Assembly (NCBI RefSeq): GCF_022113815.1
Contig: NZ_SGOM01000016.1
Coordinates: 1-46,731, forward strand
From: Vibrio cincinnatiensis
Lineage (GTDB): Bacteria > Pseudomonadota > Gammaproteobacteria > Enterobacterales > Vibrionaceae
Direction of reading: 5' to 3'
DNA: 46,731 nt
Below are positions 22,063-31,095 of this stretch, piece after piece. Under the pieces are notes generated by a model. It did not search any database, was not told the DNA's origin, and was given only the letters and a program-made list of their open reading frames with translations. The stretch's first letter is position 1. Each line of letters starts with the position of its first letter. The position numbers and the translations under genes are program-made.

Positions 22063-22539
22063 TTATGAATGTTGGGCAAGGTAGTCTAAAACGACTTGGT
22101 GGTGATCTTTTGTTTTAAATTTGTCAAATACCTGCTCAATGATACCTTGTTCATTGATTAAAAAACTGATGCGATGTAAACCATCATAGGTTTTTCCCAT
22201 AAATTTTTTCTCTCCCCATACGCCGAATTGTTCGGCGACGTGGTGATCTTCATCTGACAATAGCGTGAAGTTAAGGTTGTCGCGTGCGATAAATTTACCA
22301 AGTCGTGCAACTGGGTCGATACTGACACCTAAGACGACAATATTATAGTTATCTAATTCAGCTTTGCTGTCTCGTAACCCTTGAGCTTGTACGGTGCAGC
22401 CAGGAGTCATGGCTTTAGGATAAAAATAGAGCAGCACTTTTTTATCGCTAAAGTCGGCAAGAGAAACGGTTTTTCCATCTTGATCTTGAAGTGAAAAGGT
22501 GGGTGCCGGCGAACCTGCTTTTAATGTATTCATGGTCAT
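22063..22539 (-). CDS. bcp: Thioredoxin-dependent thiol peroxidase (bacterioferritin comigratory protein)
   Basis: A peroxiredoxin of the BCP/PrxQ subfamily that reduces hydroperoxides. The peroxidatic Cys lies in MTPGCTVQ (residue 48). In E. coli BCP the resolving Cys is five residues later (VQACGLRD); here that position is Gln (VQAQGLRD), and the protein has no other cysteine. It must therefore work as a 1-Cys enzyme, or be resolved by an external thiol. The rest, including LSDEDH, FGVWGEKKFMGKTYDG and HRISFLI, is typical at 158 aa. It lies 10 bp after gcvR in the same transcript. Confidence 0.95.
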   Translation of the reverse strand: MTMNTLKAGSPAPTFSLQDQDGKTVSLADFSDKKVLLYFYPKAMTPGCTVQAQGLRDSKAELDNYNIVVLGVSIDPVARLGKFIARDNLNFTLLSDEDHHVAEQFGVWGEKKFMGKTYDGLHRISFLINEQGIIEQVFDKFKTKDHHQVVLDYLAQHS

Positions 22540-22549
22540 TCCTTTCCTT

Positions 22550-23092
22550 TTATTGGCTGTTTTTTATAAAGTTTAATGCACCTCGAACGTCTAAGTGCAG
22601 ACACAGAGTGTCGAAGTCTTCTTGCAACTGCATTAAATTACACTCACCATTAACTTGAGCGGTGATCGCAATATGAAAGTGATCCGTTTCCGTGCCTAAT
22701 TTGGATTTGTGGATGGTTTGTGCACTGAGCGATGCCATCCCTATGTGGCGTTCGGCAAAAAACTGGGTAAATTTTTCGGTCAACCCCAGTTTGTCATCAG
22801 ATTCCACATACACTTCAACGGTGTAAGTACTTGCTTGCTGGTTATGTGGTGAGGTGCGTTTCATCATAGTGATTAACTCCTGCTCTTGGCCCAACAATGG
22901 CAGGGTTGTTTCAACTCGGGTAATACTGTTAGCTTTTCCCGATACCAGCATTATTAATGTGAATTCATTGCCAAACAGTGCAATGCGGCTGTCAACAATA
23001 TTACAGCCTGCCTGAGTAACCAGTTGGACGACTTGGTTACAGATTCCGGCTCTATCTGAGCCGATGGCGGTGATCACAAGATGTTGAGTCAT
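22550..23092 (-). CDS. gcvR: Glycine cleavage system transcriptional repressor GcvR
   Basis: A 180-aa protein of two ACT domains, the first opening HLVITAIGSDRAGICNQVV and the second YTVEVYVESDDKLGLTEK. GcvR binds glycine and modulates the activator GcvA to control gcvTHP. The gcvR-bcp pair and divergent dapA reproduce the E. coli order. A good promoter lies at 23140-23168. Confidence 0.93.
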   Translation of the reverse strand: MTQHLVITAIGSDRAGICNQVVQLVTQAGCNIVDSRIALFGNEFTLIMLVSGKANSITRVETTLPLLGQEQELITMMKRTSPHNQQASTYTVEVYVESDDKLGLTEKFTQFFAERHIGMASLSAQTIHKSKLGTETDHFHIAITAQVNGECNLMQLQEDFDTLCLHLDVRGALNFIKNSQ

Positions 23093-23427
23093 AAGGTCGC
23101 TTCACTTGATGTTTTCGTGCATGTTAACACAGTTATGAAATGATAGAGAAACCGTTGTGAAATGTCAGGATGTAAAGCAATCAAGGTCATTTTTTGCGAG
23201 AAAAAGCGGCGTATTTGTCTTTGGGATGGGTAATTATCCTCAAAATGACCGGTTATTGACATGAGTGAATGGTATCGGAGTATAAATTTTGTTGCCTTGA
23301 GAGTTGGTGGAATCTCAAACATCTGATAAATATTCACGGATATGCGCGGTTTAAGCGGATTTCCCCCCTTGTCTTTTTTAAGTGCCATGCAGTACCATGC
23401 AAAAGTTATCAATCTAGGGAGATAGAC
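23093..23427. other. gcvR/dapA divergent intergenic region (335 bp)
   Basis: It holds the gcvR promoter on the minus strand and, on the plus strand, a perfect TTGACA (23256-23261) followed after a long 19-bp spacer by TATAAA (23281-23286), a possible dapA promoter with a leader of about 135 nt. Open frames across it lack a ribosome site and do not resemble proteins. I see no riboswitch fold I recognise in the dapA leader. Confidence 0.55.
23140..23168 (-). promoter_or_regulatory. Candidate promoter of gcvR-bcp
   Basis: On the minus strand CTGACA (23163-23168) and TATCAT (23140-23145) are separated by 17 bp, about 48 bp upstream of the gcvR start. Each hexamer differs from consensus by one base. 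Confidence 0.6.
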
Positions 23428-24306
23428 ATGTTTTCAGGAAGTATGGTTGCGTTAATAACCCCCTTTCACCAAGACGGTGAAGTTGACTATTCCAGTTTGC
23501 AAAAATTAGTAGATTACCATATCGCAGCCGGTACTGACGCGATCGTTTCGGTAGGGACCACCGGTGAGTCAGCGACACTCTCGGTTGAAGAGCATGTCAA
23601 AGTTGTCGAGAAAACCGTTGAGTTTTCAGCTGGGCGTATTCCTGTGATTGCCGGCACAGGAGCAAATGCCACTCATGAATCCATCACCTTTAGCCGTTTA
23701 TTGCATAATACGGGCATTCAGGGATTTTTGAGTGTGACTCCTTATTACAATAAGCCGACCCAAGAAGGTTTATTCCAGCACTATAAAGCCATCAGCCAAG
23801 AAACCGATGTCCCGGTGATTTTATATAACGTACCAGGACGTACTGCTGTAGATTTACGCCCTGAAACGGTGGCTCGTCTCGCGGAACTAAATAACATTGT
23901 TGCACTCAAAGATGCTACGGGTGATTTAAGCCGTGTTGCATTGCATCGGGAATTATGTGGCGATGACTTCATTTTGCTTAGTGGTGATGACGCAACCGGG
24001 CTTGAATTTGTCAAACTCGGTGGACGAGGCGTGATTTCTGTCACGAATAATATTGCGGCGGCTGATATGGCAACAATGATGAAGTTAGCTCTGGCGGGTA
24101 AATTTGAAGAAGCTGAAATCATTAATCAACGTTTAATGCCGTTGCACAAAGACCTGTTTGTTGAATCAAGCCCAATTCCTGTGAAATGGGCCGCCCAAAA
24201 ACTGGGGTTAATTGCCGAGGGGCATTTACGTCTGCCGCTTACTGAGCTTTCAGAACATGCTCGTCCAGTCGTTGCTCAAGCAATGACCGAAGCTTGTATT
24301 TTATAA
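23428..24306 (+). CDS. dapA: 4-hydroxy-tetrahydrodipicolinate synthase
   Basis: DapA condenses pyruvate with aspartate semialdehyde in the diaminopimelate/lysine pathway. The Schiff-base Lys is K161 in [10 protein letters not shown], and Tyr133 lies in [15 protein letters not shown] is the conserved proton-relay/pyruvate region. The open frame begins at 23269, but ATG 23428 has AGGGAGA just upstream and gives the standard 292 aa starting [13 protein letters not shown]. bamC follows 52 bp downstream, the conserved dapA-bamC pair. Confidence 0.98.
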   Translation: MFSGSMVALITPFHQDGEVDYSSLQKLVDYHIAAGTDAIVSVGTTGESATLSVEEHVKVVEKTVEFSAGRIPVIAGTGANATHESITFSRLLHNTGIQGFLSVTPYYNKPTQEGLFQHYKAISQETDVPVILYNVPGRTAVDLRPETVARLAELNNIVALKDATGDLSRVALHRELCGDDFILLSGDDATGLEFVKLGGRGVISVTNNIAAADMATMMKLALAGKFEEAEIINQRLMPLHKDLFVESSPIPVKWAAQKLGLIAEGHLRLPLTELSEHARPVVAQAMTEACIL

Positions 24307-24358
24307 AGAGTTACAACGATAGTGCTGAGCCTTTCGTTTCGGCCATTTAGGAGTTTCA

Positions 24359-25381
24359 ATGAAGTTATCCCGCCAGCTGGTTGTTGGTTCACTGGCTGTT
24401 TTGGTTTTAAGTGCCTGTTCAAGTAGTCCGGCGCAGCGTCGTCAAGCGAAGAATGATTTTACTTACTTAGAAACAAAACCTTTTACACCTTGGGTTTTGC
24501 CCGAAGGAGCGACCCCTCAGTATTATCCGAATTATGAGATGCCTGAAGGTGAGTATGTAGGGGGTGTTGGACGTGACGTTGATGTTCGCCCTCCTCAGCA
24601 GATCCTTGAGTTGATTCCTGGCGCACGTGCTGAGCGGCACGATGGAGAAGCGACATTGTGGATGATTCGCCAAGATGAAGTGGATACCGTCTGGCAGACC
24701 GCATTGACGATGTTGCAAGAACGTGGTGTGAAGATCAGAAAGCAGACTGATAACTCTCTAGAAACGGATTGGATTAATTGGCGTTCGGAAGACGAAGATA
24801 CCACGCTAGGTAGCCGGTATGAATTTTCACGGGTGGCGTCAAATAATCGATTTGGCTTTAAAGTATCACTGATTGATTGGCGTGAAAATGGCAAAGTTAT
24901 GCCTGTAAGTACGACCAATAAAGAGCGTTATAATACCTTTATGACTAACTTGGTGACGAGTCGTTACGATCAATACCGACGTGAAGAAGCTGCACGCCGA
25001 GCCGAGGAATTGGTTAAACAGATTCCGATTACCATGGGAGCGGATCGCAGCGGTTTCCCGGTTATTATTGCTCGTACTCCTTATGAAGTGCTGTGGCAAC
25101 GTATACCAACTTTGATGCCAAGCATGGGCTTTACGATTGAAGAACGTAACCAGTCGCAAGGAACTGTGAAAGCGAAATATGCTTCTCCTGATGATGAATT
25201 TTGGCATCAGATTGGGGTGAAACCGATGAATTTAAAATCGGGGACTTACACCTTCCTATTAGGAGATCTTGGTAATCGTACATCGATCAACGTGACTAAC
25301 TCTGCGGGTAAACCGGTAGAACAGGAACTGTTACAAGAAATGGTTCCTGTATTGGCTGCCATGGTTCAGTCAGAACAGTAG
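24359..25381 (+). CDS. bamC: Outer-membrane assembly lipoprotein BamC
   Basis: BamC (NlpB) is a lipoprotein subunit of the BAM complex that folds outer-membrane proteins. The signal peptide ends in lipobox LSAC with the acylated Cys at residue 20. An N-terminal region that clasps BamD follows, then two helix-grip domains. The length of 340 aa is close to E. coli BamC. It shares a transcript with dapA, and a strong terminator follows. Confidence 0.94.
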   Translation: MKLSRQLVVGSLAVLVLSACSSSPAQRRQAKNDFTYLETKPFTPWVLPEGATPQYYPNYEMPEGEYVGGVGRDVDVRPPQQILELIPGARAERHDGEATLWMIRQDEVDTVWQTALTMLQERGVKIRKQTDNSLETDWINWRSEDEDTTLGSRYEFSRVASNNRFGFKVSLIDWRENGKVMPVSTTNKERYNTFMTNLVTSRYDQYRREEAARRAEELVKQIPITMGADRSGFPVIIARTPYEVLWQRIPTLMPSMGFTIEERNQSQGTVKAKYASPDDEFWHQIGVKPMNLKSGTYTFLLGDLGNRTSINVTNSAGKPVEQELLQEMVPVLAAMVQSEQ

Positions 25382-25405
25382 AACATTGGCTTTATCAAAC
25401 ATACT

Positions 25406-25436
25406 TAGAGGACGCGAATGGCGTCCTCTATTTTTT
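25406..25436 (+). terminator. Terminator of dapA-bamC
   Basis: A 10-bp perfect stem TAGAGGACGC/GCGTCCTCTA (25406-25415 with 25421-25430) is followed by six T. Its distal end overlaps the stop codon of the convergent DUF2897 gene. Confidence 0.92.
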
Positions 25437-25661
25437 GGTTTCGCCCGATTTTTTGGTATGCGTTGCGGGTATTTTTTTATCCTCTGATTGTTTAGACAAA
25501 TGAGGGTAAAGTTTTTTATCCAGCTCATTGAGCTTATCTAAATCACTTTTTTCTTTCCGTTGAAAGCGAATTTTAGAAAGATACTTTAATGCTGCTAAAT
25601 TACCGATAATTACGCTCATCGCTATGATAGATATCACCCAAGGGTTGAGTAAAAAATCCAT
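25428..25661 (-). CDS. DUF2897 family small membrane protein
   Basis: A 77-aa protein with one N-terminal membrane helix (PWVISIIAMSVIIGNLAALKY) and a highly charged cytoplasmic tail with DLDKLNELDKKLYP, the hallmark of DUF2897. The function is unknown. It is the last gene of yffB-dapE-M15-DUF2897, one base after the M15 peptidase gene. Its last codons lie within the bamC terminator. Confidence 0.82.
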   Translation of the reverse strand: MDFLLNPWVISIIAMSVIIGNLAALKYLSKIRFQRKEKSDLDKLNELDKKLYPHLSKQSEDKKIPATHTKKSGETKK

Positions 25662-25662
25662 A

Positions 25663-26346
25663 TTAATTCGCCTTTGCGATATTAATGATGTACTGATTGT
25701 AGATCATCTCTAGGTTTTGCAATACGGTTTGTTTTCCTTCAATCAATGCTTTTGTCAGCTCGGTTTGTAGTGTTTCTTGTGTAAGAGCCGATAAGCAGTC
25801 GTCAGCCGTATGTTTATGACTAATATGCCAAGGTTCGAAAGCGACACCACTGCTATTTGCTTGATAAGGAAAGAAAAAGCCAAACTCGGTGAGATGAGTT
25901 TTTAACCAAGCATAAAAAGGGGCTTGATGAGCTTGTAAATATTCCCAAGGTTCCAGTTGTAGTGACGTTCCTTCCGGTAATGCCTGTCTATCAAAAATAT
26001 CAAAATCAGTGCCCCAATGGTGGCGACTGGCACCGGGTAAGGCAGACCAACGCAAAATGGCCAATATTTTCTCTTTTTCTGAGCATGTTGATATGGCTAA
26101 TGGTTGGCCACTATCATCTAAAATGGCCATTTCTCCTTTCATTTTTCGATCCCAGATACTCTGCTGGCGAGTAAAAGAGCGAAAACCGCTGGCAATATTG
26201 AGATTAAAGCCAGCGAGATCGGCGGCCTGCTTTAACGCCAGCAAATCCTGGCTTACTTGGGGATGAACCCAAAAGGCTTTTTGCCCGATGATCACCGCGG
26301 TAAGGTGATCATCGGCTTTGCCCGTCAACTGTTCTGGTGACATCAT
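25663..26346 (-). CDS. M15 family metallopeptidase (D-Ala-D-Ala carboxypeptidase-like)
   Basis: A 227-aa zinc peptidase of the VanY/M15B type. The zinc site is formed by [11 protein letters not shown] (SxHxxGxAxD-like, with the first His and Asp ligands) and EPWHISH (catalytic Glu and last His). [11 protein letters not shown] is the conserved substrate-side motif. It has no signal peptide, which is odd for an enzyme acting on peptidoglycan, so it may act on cytoplasmic muropeptides. It overlaps dapE by 4 bp, a DAP/peptidoglycan context. Confidence 0.87.
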   Translation of the reverse strand: MMSPEQLTGKADDHLTAVIIGQKAFWVHPQVSQDLLALKQAADLAGFNLNIASGFRSFTRQQSIWDRKMKGEMAILDDSGQPLAISTCSEKEKILAILRWSALPGASRHHWGTDFDIFDRQALPEGTSLQLEPWEYLQAHQAPFYAWLKTHLTEFGFFFPYQANSSGVAFEPWHISHKHTADDCLSALTQETLQTELTKALIEGKQTVLQNLEMIYNQYIINIAKAN

Positions 26347-27479
26347 TCGACGAATAGCTTCTCTAAGATTTTTGTATACATATCCGTAAGTTTCTCTAGA
26401 TCAGCAATGCTGACACACTCATTCACTTTATGAATCGTGGCATTGACAGGACCAAGTTCAACCACTTGAGCCCCCATTTTGGCAATGAAACGCCCGTCAG
26501 AGGTCCCTCCCGTAGTTAATAGTTGTGGTGCTTGATGATTGACCTCTGTCACGCCATGAATTACTGCGCCTAATAGATCACCCGTGTCGGTTAAAAAAGG
26601 ATGACCACTCAAGGTCCATGTGAGCTCGTAATCAAGTCCATGAGCATCAAGTATGGAGTGTACTCGGCGTTTGATCTCTTCATCGGTGAGTTCGGTACTA
26701 AAACGGAAATTAAACTGGACATCAAATTCCCCCGGAATGACGTTGGATGCCCCTGTTCCTGCCTGTAAATTTGGAATTTGGAAGCTGGTTGGTGGGAAAT
26801 AAGCATTCCCTTCATCCCAGGTGGTCGCGGCTAATTCTGCCAGAGCAGGAAGAGCATGGTGAACCGGGTTATTGGCTAAGTGAGGGTAGGCAACGTGGCC
26901 TTGAACCCCTTTAATTTTTAAATCACCCGTGATAGAGCCTCTACGACCATTCTTGACCACATCACCCACTTTTAAGGTGCTGGATGGCTCACCCACAATA
27001 CACATATCAATGAACTCATTACGGGCCATTAAGGTATCGACAACTCGAGTGGTGCCATTAATAAACGGACCTTCTTCATCTGAAGTAATTAAGAAACCGA
27101 TGGAGCCTTTATAAGTTGGGTTCTGTGCCAAAAAGCGTTCTATTGCGACAACCATACAAGCCAGTGAACCTTTCATATCTGCGGCCCCCCGTCCATGTAA
27201 ATAACCATCAATGACGGTTGGTTCAAAGGGAGGAGTATGCCACTGAAAAAGTGGCCCTGCTGGAACGACATCGGTATGTCCGGCAAACACAAAGAGTGGG
27301 GCTTCTGTTCCTTTTCTAGCCCAAAAGTTGGTGGTGTCATCAAAGATCATTTCCTCAATGGTAAATCCCAACGCTTTTAACCTCGCGATCATGACTTGTT
27401 GGCACCCTGCATCATTGGGAGTGACCGATTCACGGCGAATTAAATCTTTTGCTAGAGCCAATACTGGGCTATCTGTCAT
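26343..27479 (-). CDS. dapE: Succinyl-diaminopimelate desuccinylase
   Basis: DapE removes succinate from N-succinyl-LL-diaminopimelate to give LL-DAP for lysine and peptidoglycan. It is a di-zinc M20 enzyme: His68 in FAGHTDVVP, bridging Asp101 in GRGAADMKG, the catalytic Glu pair in TSDEEGP, and the later ligands in GEPSS and GGTSDGRF. The length of 378 aa matches the family. It lies 17 bp after yffB, the same order as E. coli. Confidence 0.97.
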   Translation of the reverse strand: MTDSPVLALAKDLIRRESVTPNDAGCQQVMIARLKALGFTIEEMIFDDTTNFWARKGTEAPLFVFAGHTDVVPAGPLFQWHTPPFEPTVIDGYLHGRGAADMKGSLACMVVAIERFLAQNPTYKGSIGFLITSDEEGPFINGTTRVVDTLMARNEFIDMCIVGEPSSTLKVGDVVKNGRRGSITGDLKIKGVQGHVAYPHLANNPVHHALPALAELAATTWDEGNAYFPPTSFQIPNLQAGTGASNVIPGEFDVQFNFRFSTELTDEEIKRRVHSILDAHGLDYELTWTLSGHPFLTDTGDLLGAVIHGVTEVNHQAPQLLTTGGTSDGRFIAKMGAQVVELGPVNATIHKVNECVSIADLEKLTDMYTKILEKLFVE

Positions 27480-27496
27480 CCTTGAAATCCTTATAG

Positions 27497-27844
27497 TTAA
27501 GAAAAAAGTTCACTGTATTGCTGGGCGCTAAAGCCAAGATAGAGTGTATCTTGCACACGCAAAATGGGCCGTTTGATCATCGCTGGCTGTTCAAGGAGAA
27601 GTGCGAGGGCATGGGTTTCATTCAAGCTCTCTTTCTGTTCTTGGCTTAGCTGGCGGTAGGTGGTTCCCCGTTTATTCAGTACATTTTCCCAACCTAACGA
27701 CTGAAAAAACTCGTTCACTAATTCGGGAGTAATACCATTTTTTCGGTAATCATGAAATTGATATTCGATCGCTTGTGCTTCTAGCCATTTGCGAGCTTTT
27801 TTTATGGTGTCACAGTTAGGGATACCGTAAAGCGTGATGAGCAT
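27497..27844 (-). CDS. yffB: ArsC-family reductase YffB
   Basis: A 115-aa ArsC/Spx-fold protein with the single active-site Cys in [12 protein letters not shown] (residue 11) and the conserved TTYRQL and KRPIL segments. YffB orthologues are coupled to dapE and are thought to use glutathione, but the physiological substrate is unknown. It is the first gene of the yffB-dapE-M15-DUF2897 unit. Confidence 0.9.
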   Translation of the reverse strand: MLITLYGIPNCDTIKKARKWLEAQAIEYQFHDYRKNGITPELVNEFFQSLGWENVLNKRGTTYRQLSQEQKESLNETHALALLLEQPAMIKRPILRVQDTLYLGFSAQQYSELFS

Positions 27845-27947
27845 ATTATTCCTTTGACATTGATGGTTATTGGCCTTATCAACCCTTGTTTTATGAGGAG
27901 ATCCTAACAGGAAGTGAGGGGGGTGACAAAATCAATACTGTGAGTTT

Positions 27948-28094
27948 TTATGCGGCGAGTTCATCGGCCAATGGATAAGGTCTAAAGCGTGGGTAACAAA
28001 AGAGGTAGAAAAGTGCTTGATAGACTGGCCGATTAGCAAGTTCTTGATCAATCTCAACAAACTTACTGGTAAAACAGAAATAATGTGCTTTGCA
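27948..28094 (-). pseudogene. Possible remnant of a small gene upstream of yffB
   Basis: Forty-eight sense codons end at a TAA (27948-27950) and read like real protein, with segments KFVEIDQELANRPVYQ and LFYLFCYPRFRPYPLADEL. The frame has an upstream TAG at 28095-28097 and no ATG, GTG or TTG, so it cannot start normally. It may be a gene that lost its 5' end to the neighbouring winged-helix gene, or chance coding-like sequence. Confidence 0.25.
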
Positions 28095-28111
28095 CTATTT
28101 AGGAGGTATCA

Positions 28112-28399
28112 ATGGAACTGAGTCCTGTTTTTGCGAGGCGATTATATTTAGCCTTATTAGTGGAAAGCCTTGAGCGACCCAACGTCCCGAAATTAATTGA
28201 GAAAACGGGATGGCCTCGTCGCACGATTCAAGATGTGATTAAGGCTATGCCGGGGATCGGTATTGAGCTCAATTTTGTACAAGACGGTCGACGACATAAT
28301 GATGGGTACTATCGTCTGTCTGACTGGGGGCCTTTTGATAGCCAATGGGTGATTGAGCGTAAGCGAGACATTGCAGCTAGCCTTGGGTTTCATGCTTAA
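28112..28399 (+). CDS. Small winged-helix/HTH domain protein
   Basis: A 95-aa protein that is essentially one winged helix: LVESLERPNVPKLIEKTGWPRRTIQDVI looks like the HTH, and the RHNDGYYRLSDWG segment the wing. It has a strong AGGAGG site before ATG 28112. I recall uncharacterised orthologues in Vibrio next to dapE but no known target. An inverted repeat GTGCTTTGCAC (28085-28095) just before the ribosome site could be an operator for autoregulation. Confidence 0.75.
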   Translation: MELSPVFARRLYLALLVESLERPNVPKLIEKTGWPRRTIQDVIKAMPGIGIELNFVQDGRRHNDGYYRLSDWGPFDSQWVIERKRDIAASLGFHA

Positions 28400-28478
28400 T
28401 TTATAGCGTTACTTCCCATTTTAGTTAGGCCGTGTAACAGGGGGAGCTCTGTGCTAACTCTTGTTCTCCATCCTTTTG

Positions 28479-28502
28479 AAGCCAGCATTGCTGGCTTTTT
28501 TG
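28479..28502 (+). terminator. Terminator after the winged-helix gene
   Basis: AGCCAGC (28480-28486), loop ATT, GCTGGCT (28490-28496) and a T run form a classic rho-independent terminator, 80 bp after the stop. Confidence 0.9.
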
Positions 28503-28570
28503 CTTTTATCATGCGCCGTTTCTTCCTTTTTTCTATGATGACTATTCCCTTTGTTCTCGTTTGATTTGTT

Positions 28571-28586
28571 ATGTAAACGTTGAACA
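28571..28586. promoter_or_regulatory. Distal GalR-like operator of the gal operon (degenerate)
   Basis: ATGTAAACGTTGAACA keeps the central AAACGTT and one half-site of the GalR consensus GTGKAANCGNTTNCAC, while the other half is poor. Its centre is 80 bp upstream of the better operator at 28651. Confidence 0.4.
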
Positions 28587-28650
28587 TTTTTTCTGGTATT
28601 TTTTATTCTTTCCTGATCGTCTGTCGGTGTAATATTCGATGAATGGCTTT

Positions 28651-28666
28651 ATGTAAACGTTTCCAC
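28651..28666. promoter_or_regulatory. Proximal GalR operator of galETKM
   Basis: ATGTAAACGTTTCCAC matches the GalR/GalS operator consensus at all but its first base. It lies just downstream of the candidate -10 TAATAT (28630-28635), a position suited to repression. galR itself lies at 37265-38263. Confidence 0.7.
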
Positions 28667-28754
28667 TTTTGGGGTTTTTATCACAGAAATACCTCAACGT
28701 CTGCTGATAGACTTATTGCCACTGGATTCAAGTTGGAAGAGTAAGGGGGGACGT

Positions 28755-29774
28755 GTGAGTGTTTTAATTACAGGAGGGATGGGCTATATCGGTAGTCACA
28801 CTTGTGTGCAGATGATTGAAGCCGGTCTTGAACCCATCATCATTGATAATTTATGCAATGCAAAAACGGAAGTATTGAACCGAATTGAAGCATTAACGGG
28901 TAAGAAACCGACCTTTTATCAAGGTGATGTGCGTGATGAGGCGTTGTTAGATTCCATTTTTTCGGCACATACCATTCAAGCCGTTATTCATTTTGCTGGG
29001 CTAAAAGCCGTAGGCGAATCCGTCAGTAAACCGCTCGAATATTACGATAACAATGTTAATGGGTCATTAGTTCTGCTGCGCAGTATGCGTAAAGCTGGAG
29101 TGAAAACCATCGTCTTTAGTTCATCTGCCACGGTTTATGGTGACCCTAAAGTGGTGCCTATCACGGAATCGTCCCCGACAGGGGCAACGACAAACCCTTA
29201 CGGCAGCAGTAAACACATGGTTGAGCAATGCTTAAGTGATCTGTTTGTTGCTGAAAAGGACTGGAGTATCACTTTGCTGCGCTACTTTAACCCTGTTGGG
29301 GCTCATCCATCCGGTTCGATGGGCGAAGACCCGCAAGGTATACCGAATAATTTGATGCCGTTTATCGCCCAAGTTGCGGTAGGGCGGCGAGAAAAACTGT
29401 CGGTATTTGGTGATGACTACGCCACTCCTGACGGAACGGGGGTGCGAGATTATATCCACGTCATGGATCTAGCGGATGGTCATATTGCTGCGCTTAATAC
29501 GGTGGGGGAAAAAGCGGGATTACACGTTTATAACTTGGGAACAGGAAAAGGTTCCAGCGTATTGGAGATGGTTGCCGCCTTTAGTGATGCTTGTGGTAAA
29601 CCCGTTCCTTATGAAGTGTGTCCACGTCGTCCTGGGGATATCGCTCAGTGTTGGGCGAGCACCGAAAAAGCAGAGCGAGAACTGGGATGGAAGGCCCAAT
29701 ATACCCTTGCCCAAATGACCGCAGATACTTGGCATTGGCAGGTTAAAAATCCGAATGGGTACTCCCCTGTGTAA
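28755..29774 (+). CDS. galE: UDP-glucose 4-epimerase
   Basis: GalE interconverts UDP-galactose and UDP-glucose with bound NAD+. The Rossmann motif is TGGMGYIGSHT, the catalytic Ser/Thr region SSSATVYG, and the YxxxK pair is in NPYGSSKHM. The open frame extends to a TTG at 28716, but GTG 28755, preceded by AAGGGGGGA, gives MSVLITGG and 339 aa, nearly identical in length to the E. coli enzyme. It is the first gene of galE-galT-galK-galM. Confidence 0.97.
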   Translation: MSVLITGGMGYIGSHTCVQMIEAGLEPIIIDNLCNAKTEVLNRIEALTGKKPTFYQGDVRDEALLDSIFSAHTIQAVIHFAGLKAVGESVSKPLEYYDNNVNGSLVLLRSMRKAGVKTIVFSSSATVYGDPKVVPITESSPTGATTNPYGSSKHMVEQCLSDLFVAEKDWSITLLRYFNPVGAHPSGSMGEDPQGIPNNLMPFIAQVAVGRREKLSVFGDDYATPDGTGVRDYIHVMDLADGHIAALNTVGEKAGLHVYNLGTGKGSSVLEMVAAFSDACGKPVPYEVCPRRPGDIAQCWASTEKAERELGWKAQYTLAQMTADTWHWQVKNPNGYSPV

Positions 29775-29855
29775 TTGCAGCCATAGCATTGTTGCCGAAT
29801 AGCCATTCCCACTTTATTGGAAGGCAGAGAAAAATTTAAAAGTTGAGTAAGTAAG

Positions 29856-30908
29856 ATGTCGAATGTTGAATTTAACCCAGTGGATCATCCTCATCGCCGT
29901 TATAACCCATTAACGGGACAGTGGATTCTGGTTTCTCCGCACCGAGCCAAACGACCTTGGAGTGGGGCAGATGAAAAGCCATCCATGGATGTGCTTCCCA
30001 GTTATGACGAAACGTGCTTCTTATGTCCGACGAATAAGCGCATCTCTGGTGATATAAACCCTGATTATCAAGGAACGTACGTATTTAACAACGACTTTGC
30101 TGCATTGATGACGGATTCTCCGGATGCGCCGGAATCAAAGAATCCCCTTTTTAAAATCCAAGGGGTTCGTGGTTTGAGTCGGGTTATCTGCTTTTCTCCG
30201 GATCACAATAAAACCTTGCCTGAACTGCCCGTTGAAAAAATTCGCGGTGTGATTGATACCTGGAATGAGCAAATTGAAGCGCTAGGTAAAGAGTATATTT
30301 GGGTTCAAGCCTTTGAGAATAAAGGCGAAACGATGGGCTGCTCTCAGCCTCATCCGCACGGACAAATTTGGGCAAATAGCTTTTTACCCAATGAAATTGA
30401 ACGTAAAGAGCACCACCTAAAAGCCTACTACCAAGAAAATAGCAGCAATTTGCTGGTGGATTACGTGCAAGCGGAGTTAAGAGATGGCTCTCGCATCGTC
30501 GTTGAAACCGAACATTGGGTTGCACTTGTCCCATATTGGGCGGCGTGGCCATTTGAAACCCTGTTATTGCCGAAAACACATATTCGCCGAATGAGTGAAC
30601 TTTCCAATGAACAGCGGGATGACTTAGCCGTGGCGATCAAAAAATTGACCAGCCGTTATGACAATTTGTTCCAATGCTCTTTTCCTTACTCAATGGGCTG
30701 GCACTACGCGCCGTTCTTTGAAGAGGGGACCAACATTGATCATTGGCAGCTTCACGCGCTGTTCTACCCGCCACTACTACGCAGTGCAACCGTTCGTAAG
30801 TTTATGGTGGGCTATGAAATGTTGGCTGAAAGCCAACGCGATTTAACCGCCGAGCAAGCCGCACAGCGTCTGCGTGACGTCAGTGATGTTCATTACAAAG
30901 AACAATAA
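29856..30908 (+). CDS. galT: Galactose-1-phosphate uridylyltransferase
   Basis: GalT exchanges UMP between UDP-glucose and galactose 1-phosphate. The active site HPH with the uridylylated His is in [11 protein letters not shown]. The zinc-binding CFLCP segment and the later [11 protein letters not shown] are present. The length of 350 aa is typical. It follows galE after an 81-bp gap and is separated from galK by 187 bp holding a palindromic repeat. Confidence 0.97.
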   Translation: MSNVEFNPVDHPHRRYNPLTGQWILVSPHRAKRPWSGADEKPSMDVLPSYDETCFLCPTNKRISGDINPDYQGTYVFNNDFAALMTDSPDAPESKNPLFKIQGVRGLSRVICFSPDHNKTLPELPVEKIRGVIDTWNEQIEALGKEYIWVQAFENKGETMGCSQPHPHGQIWANSFLPNEIERKEHHLKAYYQENSSNLLVDYVQAELRDGSRIVVETEHWVALVPYWAAWPFETLLLPKTHIRRMSELSNEQRDDLAVAIKKLTSRYDNLFQCSFPYSMGWHYAPFFEEGTNIDHWQLHALFYPPLLRSATVRKFMVGYEMLAESQRDLTAEQAAQRLRDVSDVHYKEQ

Positions 30909-30916
30909 CCTCTGTC

Positions 30917-31031
30917 ATATTTGAAGCTGTAGTGTTGTTGACGGCACCAATTCCCCCTGACCACATAGAGAATCTATGTTCATAGGACTGAAGGCGTTTG
31001 TCGCCTAGCTGCAACTCCAACTATTTAAGAG
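30917..31031. repeat. Palindrome-rich intergenic repeat element between galT and galK
   Basis: About 115 bp with nested inverted repeats: CATAGAGAATCTATG (30964-30978) and AGGCGTTTGTCGCCT (30992-31006). It ends in GCTGCAACTCCAAC (31008-31021), a 14-mer repeated exactly at 33371-33384 after galM. It resembles a dispersed intergenic palindromic repeat I recall as common in Vibrio genomes. A separate perfect hairpin GCTTGAGATTCAAGC follows at 31046-31060. Confidence 0.55.
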
Positions 31032-31095
31032 GCGTCATAATAGTGGCTTGAGATTCAAGCTGGTCTTAAAGAATTAAACCGTTTGAGAATTTACA

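Larger units (their letters stand above)
28400..28754. other. Intergenic region before galE (355 bp)
   Basis: It contains the terminator of the winged-helix gene (28479-28502), then two GalR-like operators and a candidate -10 TAATAT (28630-28635) for galE. The stretch 28400-28478 shows no gene or clear signal. Confidence 0.7.

Noticed and set aside
23089..23412. A 107-codon minus-strand open frame across the gcvR/dapA gap
   Set aside because: It covers the gcvR promoter, lacks a ribosome site, has no protein-like motif, and is better explained as intergenic sequence.
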